Shown here: positions 1-10,780 of the stretch, one piece after another | How positions within the stretch are numbered: position 1 is the stretch's first letter | How the letters are laid out: every line of letters begins with the position of its first letter | From: Fagopyrum homotropicum | Lineage: Eukaryota; Streptophyta; Magnoliopsida; Caryophyllales; Polygonaceae | NCBI GenBank assembly: GCA_033239125.1 | Contig: BSWB01000006.1 | Location: 115,986,242-116,050,241, forward strand | Length of the DNA: 64,000 nucleotides | Direction of reading: 5' to 3' | Program-made: the position numbers and the translations under genes | The notes under the pieces: model-generated | Told to the model about the DNA's origin: nothing | What the model saw: only the letters and a program-made list of their open reading frames with translations | The model's database searches: none

Positions 1-705
1 GTCCTTCTCTACTACTAAGACCTAGAACCTCTTCAAAACCCCTAGCTCTACCACCCCATGGTGCACACTCATCTAGAAAGGGCTCAACACACCTTAATTT
101 AGCTTCATTACTTTGGTCTCCGACCAGTAAAGACTCCCCACTCTTTCCAAACTCCACAATAATTGGCACCTCATCTCAAGCAACAACTGCAAGCTCTGCC
201 AATCGCACCTTGAAGACGAGAAACACCTTTGGAGCAACTACTCTTTCACCTCCATTGTTCTCGACATCATCTCGAGATGGACTCATCTACCTTTTCCTTC
301 TCACTACCTTCCCAACCTTTGGAGCTGACTTGGTTCTTATAATAATTATAACAAAACTTTATCAACCAAGTATGTGTATCTAGTATCACTAATTTCATAT
401 ACTTCACATGAAAAGCGAGAAATGACTTCATCTTCAACAACACCTCAAGACATGTCATAGCTTGCGCCAACAGCATTATCCTCATGACCAAAAACTTCTC
501 TTCTAATCACTAGAAAGATCTCTCCCTTGATTCCATCTCCTAGGCCAAGATTCTTGGAATTCACCTCCACTAGCTCTTCTCATCCCTCTTGCTCTCTTAT
601 TCTCGATGCACTTTGTTTCTCATTTTATTTCTTCCTAGTCTAGTAGACTTCTTGTACATCCAACATTCTTCTTTATAAACGTAAATTTTCAAAAAAAAAA
701 AACCT
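1..705 (+). mobile_element. LINE (L1-type) 3' fragment with poly(A) tail
   Basis: Translating the + strand around 170-300 gives a stretch with C-K-L-C, then H-L-W, ending in VLDIISRW. This matches the zinc-binding tail (zf-RVT type) that follows the reverse transcriptase in plant LINE ORF2, and it closely resembles the same segment near 20019 and 31320 in this window. A short GTAAATTTTC tract runs into an A-run near 693-703, as at the two other LINE 3' ends. The rest of the element lies outside the window or was never copied. No open frame is preserved. Confidence 0.75.
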
Positions 706-1827
706 TACACTCTTAACAATTTGATACACTTGTTTTGAGGCATGATATTTGTTCGTTATGTCTATATCTTTGATAGAAGCAATAACTTGTTATGTACATC
801 ACACAACAATCATCTCATAATTTACTCCAATGACATAAATAAAAAGCTCACGGGTAAACGTAATTTGCATAAGAAAAACTTCTCAGGAAATATTTGGATC
901 AGGAAAAATAATGCTTAATTTTAGCACACAAGTTGTTAGTCTTTACTTACTCAAGAACAAAAATAAGCTCCATGGTTATAATTTTGAATTGGCCTGACGA
1001 GCAAGTACTATGTAATATGGGTCTTGCTCTGCCTACTCCATCTCTAAATGAAATTATACAAAAGTATCGGCATTATAACATTACATAAAAAGAAAGAAAA
1101 TGAAATTTACAATGTTCCACAATACTCAAGTTTAATCCTGATCGTGAAAGTTTTACCAAAGTACAAACAACCTCCCCGCAAGTTTTAACAAATCGAGTTA
1201 AAATTGTGCGGTTGACTTGTTTAGGTTCTTGGAGGCACGTTTGGATGAGAAGATAGTCGTGTTGACTTCGATACACAATATTCTACATTGTGTGACTTCG
1301 AGATGCGAGTCTCCTAAGGCCTTAGATAAGTATCGTTCTATTTGGGCGTTTAGTATAGGTAGGGATATTGCTTGAGTTGATGGTCTTACATATTATGATA
1401 TTTTATTAGGTGATTAGTTGCTTGGATTTGTTGTGGTGTTTATTGGAATTCGTCTTTTTGAGGTAAGTCATATCGAATTCTTAGATGTCGTTCTGTTTCA
1501 GGTTAAGTTTGTCGTTGATTGCGAGTAGGACTTATATTATTATTATTTATTATTATTATATTTTATCTCATTACATGTTTGCAAATGTTTTTAAAGTAAG
1601 TTGTGTGTTGACCTTGTTACCTTTAGGGCTTTAGAGAGTACTTGTTGTTTGTGTGAGTAGCCGAGAGTTAGGTTTGTGTTGCGTTTGCAAGGATCAAGAT
1701 TGTGATAGATAAAGTTATGTTTGAGACTACAGTAGATAGAGCTGTGATTGAAATCATGACAGACATAATTGTGATTGAGATTGTGGCAGACCGAGTTATG
1801 ACTGATTTTGTGAGTTATGTTGATAAT
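706..1827. other. Intergenic stretch without a recognisable gene
   Basis: This is AT-rich sequence with stop codons in all frames and no motif I recognise. It may belong to the decayed LTR element suggested by the sequence to its right. Confidence 0.4.
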
Positions 1828-2165
1828 AGGGTAATTGGTTATGTTATGCACTAACAGTTATGCCTAGAGGGTAATTAATTATGTTACGCACTAACAGTTA
1901 CACCTCATGATACCGAATTATGACATATGATTTTATGATATATTGGCCTAGGCTAATTGGTTATGTTACACACTAATAGTTAAGCCTAGAGGGTAATTAA
2001 TTATGTTGCACTATCAATTATGCCTCAAGAGACCCAATTATGATAGACGGGTCATATGATATATTGGACTAAGAAAATTGATTATGTTAAGCATTGACAA
2101 TTAAGTCTAAAAGGTAATTGGTTATGTTACGCACTGACAATTACACATCAAGAGACCAAATGGTG
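1828..2165. repeat. Degenerate tandem repeat, about 120-bp period made of two half-units
   Basis: The phrase GGTAATTGGTTATGTTA followed by GCACTAACAGTTA and CCTCAAGAGACC recurs about six times. Short and long half-units alternate, so the full period is about 120 bp. The long half-unit also repeats CATATGATATATTGG. The copies differ by point changes and small indels. Such arrays are common inside plant gypsy LTRs, which fits the LTR-like end about 750 bp downstream. Confidence 0.7.
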
Positions 2166-3612
2166 ACTACTTGTTAAAAATGAGAGATGTTGTATGATTT
2201 GGACAGAGATATGACGGGTGTTATATATGAGCAAAGATAGGTATAGTCAGGAATGGTGATAATTGTTGATGAATAAAGATATGGTTGGGATCAGCGTTAC
2301 CGTACCTTGTTTTTATTTGTTGTGGTGGATTTAGTTATTATATATTTATATGATTTACGTTCTTGCTTAGCTTGCTCCTTCATTTTCTTGATGGATTTTG
2401 CTAGTTGGTTTACACTTCTAAGTATATACTTATATTTAGATGTTTTTATTGATAGATTGATTTTCGTGTCCCTTACATGACACGTACGGGTTTAATCTGA
2501 TTCCGGAGCTTAGACTACATTCTTGGAACGTTAGCTAATGGTTTGTTTGTTGTTGTTTTAGGACCTGATTCAGGTATTGGACTCGTCTTGGAGATTACCT
2601 TTTGGGAGATGATGTACAACCAGACTCACGTGTGCCTTAGGATTTTGGAAATGTTGTTGTGTCTTGGTCTCGGGTTTTCTGGATGTTGAGATTGAGTCAC
2701 GGGGTTGTTTTGCCTTTGTAATTCTTTTTGCATGGTTTCAAGTTAACATTATCTAATTTGTTTTGAGAATAACGGTCGGATGTTTTATTTTATATTTATC
2801 GTGCTCTTGTTGGAAGATTCAATAGTAAATTTGTTGTCAGACTAATTCTAGTGGACAAACTGTGTGGTCCACATCCTAATGGCACCTCGAGTTCCAAATA
2901 CGGGGCGTTATAGTGGTTAGCCGAGTATGCGTATTTAATAATATTGTGTTATGATGAGTAATAATATGTTGACTAGCGCTATGTTAGAATGTCATGTGCT
3001 ATTTGATTTTTGAGGTTGATGTTTTCCTTGCATAACTTTGTTTTCTGCATAACAATTATTTTTCAATTTTATAAATTGTGTCATGTAGCAAGATATACTT
3101 TTGTCGTTGTCAAACTAGAGTTTTGACCCATTTGATTTTCCTTGCTCGTAATATTCCGAGTTTAGTGGAACACTCTTTTCTTAAATTTGAAAATGGCTTG
3201 GATTATAATAATTGGATAGCGCTTCAAGTCCCGTAAAACAACTGCAAATTTGCTCTAGTTTGTGTGACCAAAACCATACGGTTCGAACCGATTGTGGAGT
3301 ACACTAATACTCGATGGATTATGAAAGAAAAATAGATGAGCATAATTCATTGTTGGTGTGTGTGTTTTGAATGAGAGAAGAAAGCTCCCTTTTATAGTAA
3401 CGTTGGAGTAGCATATGCAATGAATGCGCTAAATATATTTTTGGATTCTCACTCCGTATTTAAGACCGAAATTGGATATGAATGTAATCCCAAGGACACA
3501 TCTAATACATGTTTCCTGTTTTAGTGATAGATCAATTGACTAATTCAATCAACCCTTATTAGAATGTGGATCTGCTTGACCCAAAAAAGATAGAATTCAG
3601 TGATCAACTTAT
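2166..3612. other. Possible decayed gypsy LTR end (to about 2912), then non-coding sequence
   Basis: Near 2870-2912 the text reads GGCACCTCGAGTTCC, then ATACGGGGCGTTATA. This resembles the 3' terminus of chromovirus-type (Tekay/Del) LTRs, which often end in GGGGTGTTACA. I could not find the matching LTR start, a primer binding site or coding remnants, so this is tentative. From 2913 to 3612 I see nothing recognisable. Confidence 0.3.
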
Positions 3613-3735
3613 TGTGAGAATGAATATGAATTCTCCTTGGGGTTTCCGTCATCAGACGGCTCATATCAATAATGAACAAACTTTATATAATTACAATAGG
3701 CAACCCTCTATTTACAGTAATTACATATTCTATCA
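3613..3735 (-). repeat. 3' LTR of copia element 1
   Basis: This 123-bp terminal repeat is bounded by TG and CA. A C-rich tract (purine-rich on the element strand) lies just inside it at 3736-3743 and acts as the polypurine tract. It matches 6356-6453 plus 7041-7065. Confidence 0.9.
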
Positions 3736-5685
3736 TACCCCCACAGTCGAAACTTGAGGAGGTAGTATAGTAAGACTGGATCTAAAATCTAGAAACAATT
3801 GTCTAGGCAACCCTTTTGTAAAAATATCTGCATATTGAAAAGTCGAAGGTACGTGTAGAACTCGAACGTGACTGCGGGCAACCTTATCTCGGACGAAGTG
3901 AATGTCAATCTCGATGTGCTTGGTTCGTTGGTGTTGACTCGAGTTGCTGGCAAGATACGTTGCTGAGAAGTTGTCAGTGAAGACCACAATAGCTTTGGTA
4001 AGGGGGCAATAAAGCTCAAACAGTAAATTGCGAAGCCATGAACATTCCGACACAACATTGACAACTCCTCTGTATTCGGCCTCGGCGATAGATCTGGAAA
4101 CCACAGATTGGTGTTTGGCAGACCACGAGATTAAAGTATCGTTGAAGAAGACACAATATAACACTTGAGTAGGAGAATAATTATGGATGGAAGAAGAAGG
4201 AAGAATGTTTAGGAGGTAGCATGAAATTTGCACGGCATGGGACCAATAGGAAATTGGAATAGAAGCATGGAATAAAAGTGAATGCATCATGTTATTGATT
4301 GTTCGAATGATTCGCTCGGCTTTACCGTTTTGGGGAGATGTGTGAGGGCATGAAAGCGGGAAAACAATACCATTGTCAACAAAACATTTGTGGAAGCGGG
4401 TGTTATTAAACTCCCCACCCATATCGCATTGAAAACTTTTGATGGGAAGAGTAAATTGCGTTTTGACAAATTGGTGAAACTGGACAAATATATCAAATAC
4501 GCGACTTAAACTTGATTGGAAAAATCCATAGAAAATGAGAGTAATCGTCAAGAAAAAGTAAATAATATTTGAAACCGTCCCGACTCGGGATAGGAGAAGT
4601 CCAAAGGTCACTATGTATAATGTCAAAAGGGGCAATAGACCGAGATGTGGAACGATCAAAAGCTAATGTATGATGCTTCCCTAATTGACAAGCATGACAA
4701 AGAGGAGACATCGTAGACTTATTACAACGAATAAAAGAAGAATTTCTAAGAAAATCGAAAACCGGAGCACCGGGATGACCAAGGCGGGCATGCCAAAGAT
4801 TGGACGACTCGACGGAAAGAGCATGGTGAACACTAGTGGGGGGACGAGTGACAGGATAGAGTTCCCCGGAACTATTACATCTCAAACGTGTGATCCCCGT
4901 GTGTAAATCCTTCACAGAAAACCCAAAAGGGTCAAATTCGACGGAGGCATTGTTATCAGTTGTAAAACGTCTAACAAATACTAAATTTTTGACTATTTTT
5001 GGGGCAATGAGGACATTTGATAGGTGAAGAGGCGATTTAGTGGTGGGGATAGTAGTATCTCCAATACTTGTGATGGAACACGCATACCATTTCCGACAAT
5101 TATCGAATTTAATGACCCATTATGGGAAAAAGACGAGAGAGAACCTAAATTATTCGTCATATGTGATGTTGCGCCGGTGTCCATGTACCAATTGTTGTCC
5201 GCCGGATTTAGTGTCATCGTAGCAAAAGCACTATCCACTGTAGTGGGCTGGGAGGAAGCAGCAAACAGGGCCTGCTGAGGCGTCATTGGGCCAGGCCCAA
5301 AATAGGCTCGTTGGGAGTGCTGTTGGAATGGAGGCCGAGTTGGGCCGGCAGAAGACTGGGTCGTGGGCCATGCTGGGCTAGAAGCTCCTCCTGCAGCGTT
5401 TGGAGGCAAAGGAAGCCAGCCATAGTGAGGGTGCCAAGCAACCCTAGCCGGAGCGCCACCATTGTTGGTTCGTTTGGACCCTTTCCAACCCGACCACGCC
5501 GGGTGTGTGAGACCTCCGACGATGCAGTGCCGCCACCAGTCTGTTGCGAGGACGTTGAGCCCGATTGAGGTTTGGACGGTGAGCTCGAGGCCGGTTGACG
5601 GGAGTCGGCGGTGAGGGCTATTGGGGCTGTTCCGGCGGCCGATTGAGCCGTCATGCGAGTTTCCTTGAGTAATAGCTGAGAGCAA
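3733..5685 (-). pseudogene. Decayed pol of copia element 1 (protease, integrase, chimeric integrase/RNase H)
   Basis: Read on the minus strand. The protease has the D-T-G-A active site in a WYMDTGATSHMT context near 5115. It is followed by the GAG-pre-integrase zinc motif (H, H, CHAC) and part of the integrase core, including NGKAERIIRTINN. At about 4153-4160 the integrase text ending SPTQVLY passes directly into RNase H text starting CVFFNDTLISWSAK. Integrase C-terminus, reverse transcriptase and the RNase H start are therefore gone, but the frame is kept, giving an open reading frame of 308 codons (3733-4659). RNase H ends with ADIFTKGLP. Frameshifts lie near 4993 and between 4493 and 4659. 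Confidence 0.85.
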
Positions 5686-6284
5686 GCCTTGGGGAAGCTT
5701 GGAAGGGGATCGGTCTATTGAATAAAACTTGCCACGACATTGTACTCAGTAGGCAATCCCGAAATAAGTTGAAGAACAAGGCGGGTTTCAGGAACCGGAG
5801 ATCCAACTCCTTTGAGTTGATCGGCTAGAGACTTGAGTTGAAGACAATAAGCATTAACTAAAGCAAAGCCGGATAACTTACAGTTCGAGAACTCATTTTC
5901 GAGATAGATGGCACGTGTGTTTTTGTTATCTTGAAAGATGTCCTTGACTCGATTCTATGCCTGAAGCGCAGTATTATCAGAGTCAAGAATTTACAACATA
6001 ATATCTCTTGAGACCGTACTGTAGATCCATTGAAAAACCGCAACGTCGACTTGAAGCCATAAAGAATTATCAATATCCGTTGGTCGGGGAACCTTTTCAT
6101 CGATGTGATCGAGAACGTTGTGTGCTTTTGCAGTAACGCGAAAGAGGGTAACCCCAGAAGCATACGAAGTATCATGGTCAAGGACAAGGACAATGTTATT
6201 TTTTATGTTGGAGATTCCGAGGGTGGAATGGAAGGAAGATTTCCGTTCTGCAACCATCGAGGAATGTCGGGAAGGGGAAAGCAA
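5283..6284 (-). pseudogene. Decayed gag of copia element 1
   Basis: The minus strand shows the copia gag start region (GISNIKNNIVLVLDHDT, then VTLFRVTAKAHNVLDHID), the same domain as the intact-looking gag of copia element 2. Several in-frame stops and frameshifts interrupt it, for instance just after the DIML segment near 5993. The C-terminal part is Ser/Pro/Gln-rich and I see no CCHC zinc knuckle, as in its relative. It is not functional. Confidence 0.8.
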
Positions 6285-6344
6285 GAAAAATCGGCGGTGG
6301 CCGTAGGGTTAGGGAGAAGCGGAAGATGTTTAGAGGAACGATAA

Positions 6345-6355
6345 GTCTAATACCA
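6345..6355 (-). promoter_or_regulatory. Primer binding site of copia element 1
   Basis: On the minus strand TGGTATTAGAC directly follows the LTR end CTCACA. The usual copia site, complementary to initiator tRNA-Met, is TGGTATCAGAG. This copy has changes at two positions. Confidence 0.75.
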
Positions 6356-7065
6356 TGTGAGAATGAATATGAATTCCCCTTGGGGTTTCCATCATCAAAC
6401 GATTCATATTAATAAGGAACAGACTTTACATAATTACAGTAGACAACCCTCTATAGACATGTTACCGGTTCAAACCAAACCGCCGAACCGGCGGTTTGTG
6501 AACCGGCTCAAACCGCCGGTTTGACCAAACCGGCGGTTTAGGTTTGCCGGTTTGGTTGAACCGGCGGTTCGCGGTTTAGGTTTAGGTTTGGTTCAACCTC
6601 AAACCTAAACCGACGGTTCGAACCGGTGGTTAACCGCCGGTTAAACCGGCGGTTAAACCGGCGGTTAAACCGCCGGTTTGAGCCTTTTTTTATTTTTTTT
6701 TAATTTTTTTTTTGGCCAAACCGGCGGTTAACCGCCGGTTTAACCGGCGGTTTGGCCAAAAAAAAGGTCTCTTTGCAATTTTTAAAGTTATAAAATAATT
6801 TTAATTAATATATATATATATATATATATTTTTTTTTTGTTTTTTTTTTTTTAAAAGTCATGTGCCAAACCGCCAAACCGGCGGTTTGGCGGTTTGGCAA
6901 ACCGCCGGTTTAGGTTAAACCTAAACCGGCAGTTCCTCATTGGCCGGTTTAGGTTTAGGTTTGGCTTTTGCCAAACCTAAACCGCCGGTTCCTAAACCTA
7001 AACCGGCGGTTTAGGAACCGGCAACATGTCTAACCCTCTATTTACAGTAATTACATATTCTATCA
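6356..7065 (-). repeat. 5' LTR of copia element 1, split by a MITE
   Basis: The LTR occupies 6356-6453 and 7041-7065, 123 bp in sum, with the MITE and its second target-duplication copy between. The join restores exactly the order seen in the 3' LTR. Confidence 0.9.
6454..7032. mobile_element. hAT-type MITE with dense CCGGTTT/AAACCGG inverted repeats
   Basis: A perfect 8-bp target duplication, ACCCTCTA, flanks it at 6446-6453 and 7033-7040. The termini read TAGACATGTTACCGGTTC and, on the opposite strand, TAGACATGTTGCCGGTTC, identical at 17 of 18 positions. These are hAT superfamily hallmarks. The interior is built from dozens of AAACCGGCGGTTT-like palindromic words and so can fold extensively. 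There is no coding capacity. It inserted into the copia 5' LTR, so it is younger than that element. Confidence 0.92.
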
Positions 7066-7193
7066 CTTAACACAATCCACATATGGGCCGAAGTCATTCC
7101 TAAGAGCCCGCAAACACGACTTGACACACGTCCAACTGAGTTAGGTTATCTCTACATAAATATCGGTAACCATTATACCATATTCCTATTATA

Positions 7194-7658
7194 TAGGGTT
7201 GGACATAGGACGAGGCGGGACGAGAATGATGTCATCTCGCGTCCAGTCCCGCAAATTATAAGCGGGACGGGACGAGATTTACAACTTATTTTCTTCGTCC
7301 CGCGCGGGCCTTGTCTCATGTGGTACGGGACGGGCCTAACCCGCAAGAATTATGCATGGATTATATTCAACATTTGTATTGATTTTTTCTCTCATGTTTA
7401 AAGACACAAATGATAAAAAAAAACTCGGTACCGAATTACCGATTCAAGAGGCCTACATTAGTATTTAGTACATTCAAAACGAATATATAAGTTACAGCAA
7501 AGTGTGTCTTAACGTATCACACTAAAAAAACCTAGTATTGCGCTACATTAATTAATGATAGTTTACAAAATATAACATTATTTTACATGTTGTGATTCAA
7601 AGAATGTTATCTTTTAGTATTTTATTACTTTTATAATTCTTATAAATATAAAATTATA

Positions 7659-7698
<40 letters not shown>

Positions 7699-8106
7699 TA
7701 TCTATATAATACTTTTAGGGCTCGTTTGGTAGCACCAGGAATCATTCCAGGTAACGGAATGATTCCGAATCAATCAAAAAATGCGTTTGGTTAGAGGTTT
7801 TTAACACATGAAAGTAATCTCATCGTTTCCATTTCCTTTCCTAACCCTTATCCGATTCCATTCCGTTTCCATTCCACCGATGCAACCAAACGGGTACTTA
7901 AAGTTATAAAAATATTATTTATATATATGCGGGATGAGACGAAATTAACCGGGATAGAAAATTTTCGTCCCGCATCCCGTAAAATTTTTCACGGGACGAG
8001 ACAACACGGGATACACATTTTTTTCTTCCAAATTCCGCAGGAATCATTACGGGATTAGAATGAGACCGAGACGAGACAGGATTAACCGGAATTTATGTCC
8101 ACCCCA
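7194..8106. mobile_element. hAT-type non-autonomous element with CGGGACGAG word repeats
   Basis: The left end is TAGGGTTGGACATA; the right end on the other strand is TGGGGTGGACATA. Flanks CTATTATA (7186-7193) and ATATTATA (8107-8114) agree at 7 of 8 positions, as expected for an aged hAT target duplication. Both arms are rich in CGGGACGAGAC words in both orientations (near 7210-7345 and 7925-8095). The middle holds a long AT dinucleotide run near 7650-7694 and a nested MITE. It has no open frame. Confidence 0.8.
7719..7895. mobile_element. Nested 177-bp hAT-like MITE
   Basis: The ends are GGCTCGTTTGGTAGCA and, on the other strand, ACCCGTTTGGTTGCA. Flanks ACTTTTAG (7711-7718) and ACTTAAAG (7896-7903) agree at 6 of 8 positions. 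The interior carries GGAAT/ATTCC-type inverted words. It lies within the larger MITE, so it inserted later. The exact boundary could be off by one or two bases. Confidence 0.65.
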
Positions 8107-8934
8107 ATATTATATGCTAAATCGGAGGATTGATTTTTTTTGTCACGTATCCCCTCGACATTTCACCGAGGTTCAGAACTTTTTCTTAAGTATTTTAGAT
8201 CTATTATAATTACTAAAGCTAAAAAATTCATATCATGTGTTAATTCAAAATAATTTAAAATTGACGTGTCAAAGTCCCCAATTATTGTTATATTATTATT
8301 TTGTAGCTATCTATTAAAACTAATTTTTAATCAATTTATCTTACGTAGATAAATATAAAATTTACCTATGTGTTGAAATTTTAACTAATAATAAAAAATA
8401 TATTTCACATTATTTTATATTTATAATTTAAATCACAAATTTACAAAAGTATTAGATAATAACATTATAATAATACTTAAATTTTAAATCAAATTACACA
8501 ATGTACGAGTATAAACCAATCAACGTCTTTAAAAGGTGTTACTTTTTTTTTCTTCTTCATATCTCGTTTACAAGAGCTAAATCACCAGTAATTAAGATTC
8601 CAAATTTATTTTTGAAGTTATTAAATTTTAACTAATAATAATAAAAATATATTTGACATCAAGAAACATCTTTTATTGCAAAAATTAAATATAGTTAAAT
8701 GTTATTTCCTTAAATTTAAAATTGGACTGAAGTACAGAGATACTATTTGCCTATTTGGAACTCTTTGAAAACCTGAGACATCACATGAAATTGTTCAAAT
8801 TATAGGGAACATCAAGCGTAATTTTTATAAAAATATTCTAACGTGTTAGATAAAGTGAATTTTTTATTTAATAAAGAATTAAAAATTGAAAAAGAAAGGA
8901 AATAGTTAATTGAATCACGAGGTTGGCACTTGGC
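8107..8934. other. AT-rich spacer with one dispersed direct repeat
   Basis: No gene is visible. A phrase of about 42 bp, AAATTTTAACTAATAATAA followed by an ATATATTT-rich tail, occurs near 8371-8412 and again near 8617-8662. The sequence is otherwise low-complexity AT. Confidence 0.5.
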
Positions 8935-9298
8935 AACGTGTAGGGTACTATCCCAAGTCCACCTTCTCCTCGTGTTACAAAACCAATAAATAAATATCAG
9001 ATTCTCACTTTCAAAAGGGGATGAACACAAACAACAGAAAACCCCAAACCCTAATAATTTCTAGATCTTCAACACTAATCTGTGAAACCAGCTCAACAAC
9101 CCACCTCAAATTCGTCTTCTTCTCTGCTCAAATTCAAGATCTTTTTCTCCAATTTCCAGGCAGATAATAGGTAACAGCTTCTCATGCTCAATTCTTACTT
9201 TTCACATCTCAAATCATTCTTCCCTATTGGATTATAGTGATTTTGGTGATAGGCTTGTTGTTGGTTAGCTTAGGAGTGGATAGTTTGTTGGTTGAGAA
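8935..9298 (+). promoter_or_regulatory. Likely core promoter and 5' UTR of the bHLH gene
   Basis: CAACGTGTAG at about 8933-8942 contains an ACGTG core (G-box/ABRE type). ACCAATAAATAAATAT near 8981-8996 offers CCAAT-like and TATA-like elements. About 300 bases then precede the start codon. GGTAACAG near 9171 and a later TTAG give a possible 5' UTR intron, which I cannot confirm. The MITE pair ends about 800 bp upstream of the start codon. Confidence 0.4.
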
Positions 9299-10780
9299 AT
9301 GGGTGATCAGTTGTGGTTGAATGACGGGGAGAAATCTATGGTGGAAGCTATTTTGGGTGCTGATGCTACTAAGTTATTGGCAAGTTCAATTTCTGAGAAG
9401 TCTTTGTCGGAATTTGATGGTTCTGATGATGATTTGAATGTGCAAGAAGGGTTGTGTAAGGTTGTGGAAGGATCTTGTTGGAGTTATGCAATCTATTGGC
9501 AAATTGCAAGTTCCAAAAATGGAAATCCGGCCTTGATTTGGGGTGATGGGCATTTCCAGGATCTGGAAGCTCGGGTTCGAAGTGGAACTCGAAACTCGGG
9601 AGAGGGAAAGGATGAGGCGAAGAAGAAGGTTCTTCAGAGGTTACATGCTTGTTTTGGTGGGTCACAAGAGGATAATTTTGCTGATTCGTTGGAGAAGGTT
9701 CCGGATTTGGAGATGTTGTATCTTACATCGATGTATTATTGGTTTCCATTGGATTCGTCTTCGGGTCCTGCATTGGCTTTGGCGAGTGGGAGGCCGGTTT
9801 GGGGGAATGATGGTAAAGGCTGTTTGAATAAGTATGAGTCACGGGCGTATTTGGCGGAATTAGCTGAGATTCAGACGGTTGTGTTTGTGCCGGTGAAGAG
9901 TGGTGTTGTTGAATTGGGGTCGGTTAAATCTGTTCAAGAAGAACAGAGCATAATGCAATTGGTGAAGGGTGTATTCGGGGGATTAGAGTCACAAACCCGA
10001 ACAGCCAAGGCGTTTCCAATGATTTTCGGACGTGAACTTAGTCTAGGTAGTGGATCAAAGCCACATTCTGTTAACATAAGCTTTGCTCCAAAAGTGGAAG
10101 GTGATGTTGGGTATTCCCCGGAATCATACGAAGGGAAAGGGAAAGGTTCGAGTACTGAAGCAGACGGTAAGCATCATATTGGTTCGTCTTCTAACGGGTG
10201 TCAAAGTGAAGAGAAAGATGGAAAGTTGTTTCCGGAGCTGAATTTCGGTTTGGAGAGAGCAAATGAGGAGCAAATGACCAACCCAGACGAGCCTAAGCCA
10301 AGGAAGAGAGGTAGAAAACCAGCAAACGGAAGAGAAGAGCCTCTAAACCACGTAGAAGCGGAAAGACAGAGACGCGAGAAGCTTAATCAACGATTCTACG
10401 CACTAAGAGCCGTAGTCCCAAATATCTCGAAGATGGATAAGGCTTCCCTTCTTGGGGACGCCATATCTTACATTACTGAAATGCAGAAGAAGATCAAGAT
10501 GCTCGAGACTGAGAAGGAGATGAAGGATAATCAAGTGGAACCTAAAGATATCGAGTTTCAGGCTCACCAAGATGGCGCGGTTGTGCAGGCGAGTTGCCCT
10601 TTGGAGGCTCACCCGGTTTCGAAAATCGTTCTTGCTATGAGGGAACATCAAATTAATGCCCAAGAGGCAACAGTTTCTGCTACGGAAGATAAGGTTGTTC
10701 ACACTTTCACAGTTAGAACACAAAGCCCTGCTTCTGCTCAGCATCTAAAGGATCAGCTTCTTGCTTCACTATCAATGTGA
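9299..10780 (+). CDS. bHLH3: bHLH transcription factor, clade IIId (bHLH3/JAM3-like)
   Basis: This is a single-exon gene of 493 codons. Residues about 45-235 form the bHLH-MYC N-terminal (JAZ-interacting and transcription-regulating) domain, with WSYAIYWQ, LIWGDGH and a Q-T-V-V-F-V-P-V stretch followed by GVVELGS. A basic RKRGRKP stretch at about 335 precedes the bHLH at about 346-400. His351, Glu355 and Arg359 form the H-E-R set that reads G/E-boxes. A short zipper and an ACT-like tail (425-493, ending LLASLSM) follow. The tail and the GRELSLG motif recall Arabidopsis bHLH3 (JAM3) more than bHLH13 or bHLH17; this is from memory, not a search. That family represses jasmonate responses in the nucleus by competing with MYC2-type activators. 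The start has a good context (GAAATGG). No damage is seen. Confidence 0.93.
   Translation: MGDQLWLNDGEKSMVEAILGADATKLLASSISEKSLSEFDGSDDDLNVQEGLCKVVEGSCWSYAIYWQIASSKNGNPALIWGDGHFQDLEARVRSGTRNSGEGKDEAKKKVLQRLHACFGGSQEDNFADSLEKVPDLEMLYLTSMYYWFPLDSSSGPALALASGRPVWGNDGKGCLNKYESRAYLAELAEIQTVVFVPVKSGVVELGSVKSVQEEQSIMQLVKGVFGGLESQTRTAKAFPMIFGRELSLGSGSKPHSVNISFAPKVEGDVGYSPESYEGKGKGSSTEADGKHHIGSSSNGCQSEEKDGKLFPELNFGLERANEEQMTNPDEPKPRKRGRKPANGREEPLNHVEAERQRREKLNQRFYALRAVVPNISKMDKASLLGDAISYITEMQKKIKMLETEKEMKDNQVEPKDIEFQAHQDGAVVQASCPLEAHPVSKIVLAMREHQINAQEATVSATEDKVVHTFTVRTQSPASAQHLKDQLLASLSM

Larger units (their letters stand above)
3613..7065 (-). mobile_element. Ty1/copia element 1: internally deleted, lacking reverse transcriptase
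   Basis: Both LTRs are 123 bp once an inserted MITE and one copy of its target duplication are removed from the 5' LTR. They begin TGTGAGAATG and end TATTCTATCA on the + strand. The flanks CTTAT (3608-3612) and CTTAA (7066-7070) look like a 5-bp target duplication with one change. A tRNA-iMet-type primer binding site adjoins the 5' LTR. I count 11 differences between the LTRs, mostly transitions, so the insertion is older than copia element 2. Compared with that relative, about 1.84 kb from the integrase tail to the RNase H start is missing, so this copy cannot move on its own. Confidence 0.9.

Noticed and set aside
6454..7032. MicroRNA precursor or structured ncRNA gene
   Set aside because: The inverted repeats are fully explained by a MITE with terminal repeats and an 8-bp target duplication.
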